A DNA stretch of 64,000 nucleotides from the NCBI RefSeq assembly GCF_000150275.1, contig NW_002060954.1, positions 310,287 through 374,286 of the forward strand. The letters run 5' to 3'. This document shows positions 57,653-64,000 of this stretch, in pieces. The translations under genes and the position numbers were made by a program. The notes under the pieces were generated by a model. It did not search any database, was not told where the DNA came from, and saw nothing but the letters and a program-made list of their open reading frames with translations. Within the stretch, counting starts at the first letter, position 1. Every line of letters begins with the position of its first letter. This DNA comes from Trichoplax adhaerens. Taxonomy: Eukaryota > Placozoa > Uniplacotomia > Trichoplacea > Trichoplacidae.

Positions 57653-60600
57653 ATGGCGCACAATAATAGCACTACTGAAGCAAATATGGTATCTGGTAGT
57701 AAACCACGAAAGCGATTTGTGGGAGCAAAGTCGTCATCAGGTGCCACCGGTGCTGGTTAGTTACGCGTATTTTATTGCTAATGACAGTTCGTTGCACCTG
57801 ATTGCATTCACACTGCAGTTGCTGTTAGTGTAAGGCAAAGAACTAGTCGTAAAATTATAATTAACTTTAACTCATCACTGCGTGTGTACACTAATCAACT
57901 TTATGTTCCGTGTTGGTATTATCGTATATCGAAAACGAAAACACAACAGCTTTTAAATAGCGAGCACAATAAAACTAGCAAAAGTTGGAAGCTTACAATA
58001 CTGTATATCGACTTTTAATGAGCTATTCTGGCTGAGCATTATACTGTACAGTATTGCTGCATAGTACATACTGTACTGTATATGGTAAACATAGCGTATT
58101 ATACTAAACACAGCTGTTCTAATCCAAAGAATTTAAAATAGAATTAAATTAATTAATTTATTTTATGTTTATTACGTGAGATGTCAAGTCCCGCGTATAA
58201 GTAAGATTTCGTTCTGAAGGTGATCATGTCAAAACTGTTACAGATTTACAGTATATATCATTACTTGTGAAGTTAATTTACAGGCAACAAATAAGTTAGT
58301 TTACTTATAAAATTGTTAGTTTCTAAAAGGAGGGATGGTGGTCAACGCGTTGCTCATCAGATACCGGAGGAAATACTTGGCGACAGACAATTGCAAAATG
58401 CGATATGTCAGGTCTGTTTTAAATTCTAGATACTATAGCGAAGGCTAAAATTCATAAAAAACTTTGAGGCTGTATTACGTATATTTAATCAGGGACTACT
58501 AAAAAAGAAATTTTATTACGTGTATAGTAAAAGCACAGTATTTATTTGGCTGGTAAATTTACTTTTGGTACATAACTCTAATAGCGAGCTTATGCGTAGT
58601 AGATCACTCTGCAGTATTTTAACATTTTCAGAAATGGGTAATAGTTATCACGCAATGTATTACTGTAATGAGTAACAAGAGTAAATATTAAATAAAATAG
58701 AAAATTATATATGTAAAGCGTAAGTGATTAAATTGTTTAAGGTGTATCTCTCTGTTTAATTCTCATTAAAACCTAGCTGCCTAAAAATTACAATTTTGAG
58801 GTATACAAAACAGTCTGGAGAATTAAGTTCACAAAATCTAAGCGGGGTAAATACGTAGCATCCGATAATTCTGCAGTGTTTTGCTTTTATTATTTGTAAA
58901 TAGTATAAAATGCCTATTTACATGATACTTTGTTGATATCTAATCTAATAATTCTTGTAATAGTTGCCTTGCAGTTCCCTGAAGGGCTTTTAATGTTTTC
59001 TTGCCTCATTGCTGATATAATCGAAAGGTTAGTTTTGAGGCACACATTCTATAGTAGTGTTATATTCTAAGATGACTTTGGCAGTATATATGTCCAACCT
59101 TGTTACAGATTGCAGTTGACTGACACGTACATATAGTTGCAAGGTTCGACTGTACTATATGTAAAACTTACAACTTTGATTCCAGATTTACTGATGCAGA
59201 AGTCATAATCATGGGTGAAGTTACTTATGGGGCGTGTTGTGTCGATGACTATACCGCGCGTGCCTTAGGAGCAGATCTGATGATCCATTATGGACATAGT
59301 TGCCTTGGTAAGAGAAATTCTGGAGTTGTATTGAGTTGCAAACCCTTTACGCGTTTATAAGTTATCCAATCATTTGGCAGAGAATGTTATATATATTCTT
59401 GGTAGTCAAATAGCATAAATTTGAAAAAGTTTTTGAATACCAATTGACGATACAGAAATAAAATGATTTGTGTGGGACAACTTGCTTTAAGTTACGCCGT
59501 TGAATAAAGGCTCTTGTTTCTTATTTCATTAATGAACTATAGTTCCTGTTGATCGTACCGGTGGAATCAAAATGCTGTATGTATTTGTAGATATCAAAAT
59601 AGATACAGTGCGATTAATCGAAACTATCAAGCACAACGTATCGAAAGAATTAAACATAGCACTGGTGAGCACTATACAGTTTGTGGCAGCATTGCAGGTA
59701 ATAATATCGAATGTTAGACGGATTAGTAAGCTCGTATAAATGATTGTATTATATATATACTAATGTCTTATGTTTTTTGATATTTACTAATGGAGGGAGT
59801 AAAACAGGAACTATCACATGATTACAATGTTTCCGTTCCTCAATGCAAGCCTCTGTCCCCTGGCGAAATCCTTGGATGTACAGCTCCAAAGCTAACAGAT
59901 GTCGATGTTGTCATGTAAAGAGTTTGAACTTACTTTAGGAAAATTCTAGTATTGAAATTTTTTCAGAATTCAATTCTTTATCAGCTACATAGGGGATGGC
60001 AGATTTCATTTAGAAGCTATAATGATTGCAAACCCCGATTTACCTACTTACAGGTGAATATAGATAGTAGTTACACTTTAATTAGTATCAATTCTTGATA
60101 AAGATTAGATTATATTAAGCTAGAGGTCAACCAAAACAGTACAATATCAAACTGTGTTAAAGCTACGGTTCATGTTTAAAGGTATGATCCTTATTCCAAA
60201 GCATTCTCTCGAGAATACTATAATATCCAGTTAATGAAAGATATTAGGTATAAGGCAATATCTAGTAGTGTCCACGCTAGGAAGATTGGACTAATCCTTG
60301 GAACACTAGGCAGACAAGGCAGCATCAAAATTTTGCAGGTCTATTTATAGAAATTTAAGTATTGTTGCACTATTTCTTATGGTTTAAACCTGTTCTTATG
60401 ATCAGACTCAAGTTCATTCATTATCGTTAACCTTAATTAAACCATATTTGATGTGTGTTATGTTTATTTACAGATACTATTGTTTGTTTTATACATAGAA
60501 CTTGCAAGCTCGTATTACATACCTAGGGTTGGAATATATAACAGTTTTCATGTCAGAAATATTTCCTGATAAGTTGCAGTTATTTCAAAATGTGGATGTG

Positions 60601-61084
60601 TACGTAACCACATATGTATACTTATAGTAAATTAACTAAAAGCGATCACCTGATCATTAATAATGCATTAATACATCCTTAAGGTGGATACAGGTAGCTT
60701 GTCCAAGATTATCCATTGATTGGGGAACAGCATTTAAGAAGCCTCTTCTAACTCCATATGAGGTTATCATATGCTGTTCATTTAGCAGTTTTCACCAGCT
60801 ATTAATTCTTGCCGTATAGATCTAGCAAGGATGAAAAGTTTCATTTATACCTACTGATGATTAGACTACTTTCTCATTATTTGGCTCTAACATTATCAGG
60901 TATTCTTATATCTCATTATTATTAGGCTTCTGTATTATTTAAGACCATAGAGTGGCAAAACAATTATCCGATGGATTTTTATGCAAATACTTCACTTGGC
61001 AATTGGACTGTTAATAATTTAAAAAATAAAGAGGAGAAGCAAAATTACAGAAAGTGTATTCAAGAAAGTAATCAAAAAGATTGA
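57653..61084 (+). CDS. DPH1: Diphthamide biosynthesis protein 1, 12 exons
   Basis: Subunit of the DPH1-DPH2 iron-sulfur enzyme that transfers the 3-amino-3-carboxypropyl group from SAM to a histidine of elongation factor 2, the first step of diphthamide synthesis. Exons: 57653-57755, 58320-58411, 58777-58846, 58964-59027, 59186-59307, 59543-59697, 59808-59914, 59985-60053, 60182-60338, 60499-60599, 60684-60762, 60926-61084. They total 1278 nt (425 residues; human is about 440). Every phase joins. Cluster-binding cysteine candidates lie in the expected three domains: GACCVDD (127/128), GEILGC (226) and [11 protein letters not shown] (353). Other landmarks are [45 protein letters not shown] and GTLGRQGS. 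The start is the ATG at 57653; the basic, low-complexity N-terminus is typical of the family. Confidence 0.96.
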
Positions 61085-62212
61085 TCCTGTGGCCCGTAAT
61101 TTAAAGAAAGTGGATGAGATGGAACGGAAGATGCTACTTTATTAAAAATTGCTGTTTATTTTATATTATTTTTATATTATAGATACTAGTATTACGGTAT
61201 GCAGTTTTAAGTTCTTTCTCTAACCCATACGGCTGAAAGTTATTATAATGGATTAATTTGGATAGCATGTAAATTCCATTTTTATTGAAACTTTATAAAC
61301 GCAGAATTTAGATATAATCATAGATAATAATTATGACAATCCTATCATACAATAATATACTGTATAACCACATAGTTGGGTTAGCTTTATGACATTGAGA
61401 AACAACATATTTGATGACAATCGAAGAATAAGCGATCTATTCAATTTTAATATTTAAGTCTATGCGATTCAGCTAAATATAAACCGGAAACTATTTGCTA
61501 CTAAATGAAAGAATTTATGGTATTTGTAACCTGCTACATAGTTTGTGGTAAATGCAATAGTCAAGAAAATATTGCGTAATTACGATATGTATGCCTTAAG
61601 GCATCATCACTGCATCAATACGATTTCAATTAGATAAAAATTGTGAAGTACCTTATTACGCAGTGTTGCAAATAAAAAATTCGGTAAATAAAAATAATAA
61701 TACAAAAACATACGATGCTTCCTGCGGTCTAGACGTAAAAGTGACAAATTTTAAATTTTTTACAGCTTCCGAAAGTAACTAAGTGTTAAACTAGTAGTTT
61801 TCAAATTTTTTAAATTTCCTGGTTCTGAAATAATTATATATAATTAAACAGGAAATAGCAAGATCGTCATTAATTACCATTGTCCACAATAACAAATCTA
61901 TAACCATAGAAGCTTTACAAATCAATGTTTAAATGTCACAGTTGCTTACTGTTAATACTCGTATATCTAAACTGATGATTCTACAGTATTTCGGAGTACC
62001 TGTTACTGATGATTAGGAATATGTTTACCGATGTCCTTTCGCTAGCTAATGAACCGCAATAATAGTACAGTACATGCAGAACTAATAAGCGGTACAGATA
62101 CATCAAATTAGGGATACTCGAATAGTCTCTGAGTAAATAACTGAAATAGCTAAGACGATCACTTTTCCTTTTTTTAATTCTCGTGGATTTTTCCTTCGAC
62201 GATAAAGATTTT
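61085..62212. other. Intergenic, convergent 3' ends of DPH1 and the smoothelin-like gene
   Basis: AT-rich with no recognised coding segment, RNA gene or strong repeat. Confidence 0.55.
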
Positions 62213-64000
62213 TTAACAGTCTTTGTAACGGCTGTAAATGGTTAATAAGTAAGTCATAACACATCGTTGATCAGGTCTAGGATACATAATAAGCATGTCT
62301 TCTACATCGAGTAATGGCGCAATACCAACCTTGCTATAATTGTGAAAATTGACGACATAACGTATAAACACAAAAGATAGGACATGTAATGCTAGAATAG
62401 AAGAAATAAAATCCTACAGGTGATCTACATTATAAGCGGCGAATTACTTACTCGAATGCTTCGAATGCCAGGGTAAAGTTTTTCTCTTTCGTCGTAGTGT
62501 CGAGATCATCCATAGGAATAGTGTCATGTCCTATTAAGTTATTTAGTAAGGCGCAAAACGCTAGACCATCAGCCCAACTACGACTTAAGTCCTTTACCAT
62601 AATATCCTAATAAAGGATACAATTTATAAAGATATTCAATATAAATATCTAAAACTAGTTTACTATTGGGAGATGCTTTGTGATATAAGCGTTGGTCAGC
62701 CGCCTTGCCATAACTGTAAACACGGGTATACGTATACAAATGCTGTACGGTACAGATCGCATAATGTACATGGAAAACTACTTTACGTATTTGGCATCAC
62801 TTACATACCTTGTATTCATATCCTTTCGTATGCAGCTTGCACCACTGCAAAAGAATAGCGGAAACAGAACCTTCTGTCTTGGGAGTCTGCTTAGCGGCTG
62901 GTTTTGGAGCAGCTGTTGATCTGCATTTCCAAAATAGTTTATGAAAGAAAATGTGTATTATGGCTTTAAGACGATAACAATAGATTTCAACTTGATTATT
63001 AACTTATTAAAAATTAAAAATTCAATTGATTCGAGTACTCAGTAGGCTTTTTCGCAGTTTCGGTTTTAGTTGCCTTTTTAAAGAGATCTTTTAATCCGCT
63101 CTTTTTTTGCTTCTTTTCAGGTTGTGAAGTTAATTTTGGTGCGGTAGTTACAAACGGTTTTGGTCTCTTAGACTTAGGATCATTCACAACATTTCGCCCA
63201 ACCGGCTTTTTAATCTCAAATTTTCTAATATAGCCTGCTGCAGGGACTACTGCCTTTCTCGTTTCGGCACCTTTATCGGATGTTGGAACCTTACAACTGC
63301 TGGTAATGAAGTCATAGAAGGGTGAAGAATTTTAAGATACTATACTGTATGTTTTTCATGCTTTTAAATTGATACGTCTACGATTAGTAATTTAATTGTA
63401 CTATTATGGAATATTATTAAATGCTACGCAAATACTAACGCCTCCTTCATCGTGTCGTTCCCCTTATCTGGTCCAAGCGATGTTGACGGATTAGCATTTC
63501 TAGGAGTTCCAGTAGGGCTACTCGGAGTACTTGCCAAGTCTTTAACGTTCACGCTGTTTATCTCCTTTCTTTTATTATTATCTGACTCTTCCTTGAATGA
63601 CGAAGATACGTTCTGAATTGGTTCTAAAACACTAATAGCTCTAATAGCTTTTGGCGAAGAAGGCTCTTCTGAAAATTGAATGAATGTCTCTCGTCGCTTA
63701 TCCGGCGGTAAAGTTGTAGTAATATTTGGGCGAAATCGATACTGGTTCTTTTCCCGTCGTTGTACATTTTCATTATCAGGCTGATCGGAAGGTGCCTTTA
63801 TTTTAGCTTTTGTCTTTTCTATTTGCTGCTGTTTCAGTACTTGATCATTGTCTGGCTGATTCCCTTGGTTCTTGATATTTTCTGTATTACAATTTACTAG
63901 TTTTCGGCTGCCAGAATATACATTATCAAGGCTATCATTCGAATTATCCATCGTATCAGCTTTAGTTTCATTATTACGTAATTGAACTATTAAGCTTTCT
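62213..64000 (-). CDS. Smoothelin-like protein with C-terminal calponin-homology domain (partial)
   Basis: Actin-associated family protein. Exons, 5' to 3': 63440-64000 (open to the window edge), 63039-63299, 62809-62920, 62452-62606, 62213-62333 (TAA). All phases join (2, 2, 0, 2). The visible N-terminal part is disordered: Gln/Asn/Lys-rich, with SPSSPTGTP-like Ser/Pro motifs. Next comes a Lys/Pro-rich linker, then one type-3 CH domain at the C-terminus. The domain reads ILLQWCKLHTKGYEY, then SRSWADGLAFCALLN and NFTLAFEAFE, and ends LLDVEDMLIMYPRPD. The VEDM.IM..PD ending is closer to smoothelin and SMTNL than to cytospin. An ATG at 63951 is in frame, but the frame stays open beyond it, so the true start probably lies outside the window. 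Single type-3 CH domains often act in signalling rather than direct actin binding. Confidence 0.87.

Overview
The window is nuclear DNA from an animal. It is AT-rich, and its genes are split into many short exons joined by GT-AG introns mostly tens to hundreds of bases long. They encode animal housekeeping and signalling proteins. The compact intron-rich structure and a guanylyl cyclase with a NIT-type sensor suggest an early-branching metazoan, probably a placozoan such as Trichoplax or Hoilungia. That assignment is an inference; no species-diagnostic marker was read. Exon chains were built by hand from splice motifs, reading-frame phase and family similarity recalled from memory. In seven of the eight genes modelled from start to stop, splicing gives a coding length divisible by three; the eighth, TAF7, has no introns.

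Layout: 1-737 (+) is the 3' end of an F-box-type leucine-rich-repeat gene. 1523-5482 (-) is argininosuccinate lyase in 20 exons, several of them microexons. 10111-22972 (+) is a 33-exon KIF12-like kinesin with a very long disordered tail. 25818-30778 (-) is the homologue of SANBR/KIAA1841, and 31966-32857 (-) holds two exons of an unrecognised gene. 35152-37296 (-) is a BCL7 homologue and 38356-39405 (+) an intronless TAF7, in divergent orientation. 41553-47233 (-) is the NIT guanylyl cyclase. 50714-51856 (-) is the mitochondrial rRNA methyltransferase MRM3. 53750-56873 (-) is the ADP-ribose pyrophosphatase NUDT9 and 57653-61084 (+) is DPH1, again a divergent pair. 62213-64000 (-) is the C-terminal part of a smoothelin-like calponin-homology protein, running off the window.

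The genes do not form one pathway: two act on chromatin or transcription (BCL7, TAF7), three on metabolism or RNA/protein modification (ASL, MRM3, DPH1), one on ADP-ribose (NUDT9), one on cGMP signalling, and two on the cytoskeleton (kinesin, smoothelin-like).

The most striking non-coding feature is a family of pentamer repeats, (TACAG)n switching to its reverse complement (TACTG)n, which makes dense palindromes. The three densest clusters sit beside start codons: upstream of ASL, between BCL7 and TAF7, and between NUDT9 and DPH1. Other repeats are a foldback element (33158-33774), a tandem duplication of about 193 bp (40019-40404), and a dispersed repeat pair (about 23985-24150 and 52700-52880). 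No rRNA, tRNA or CRISPR was recognised.
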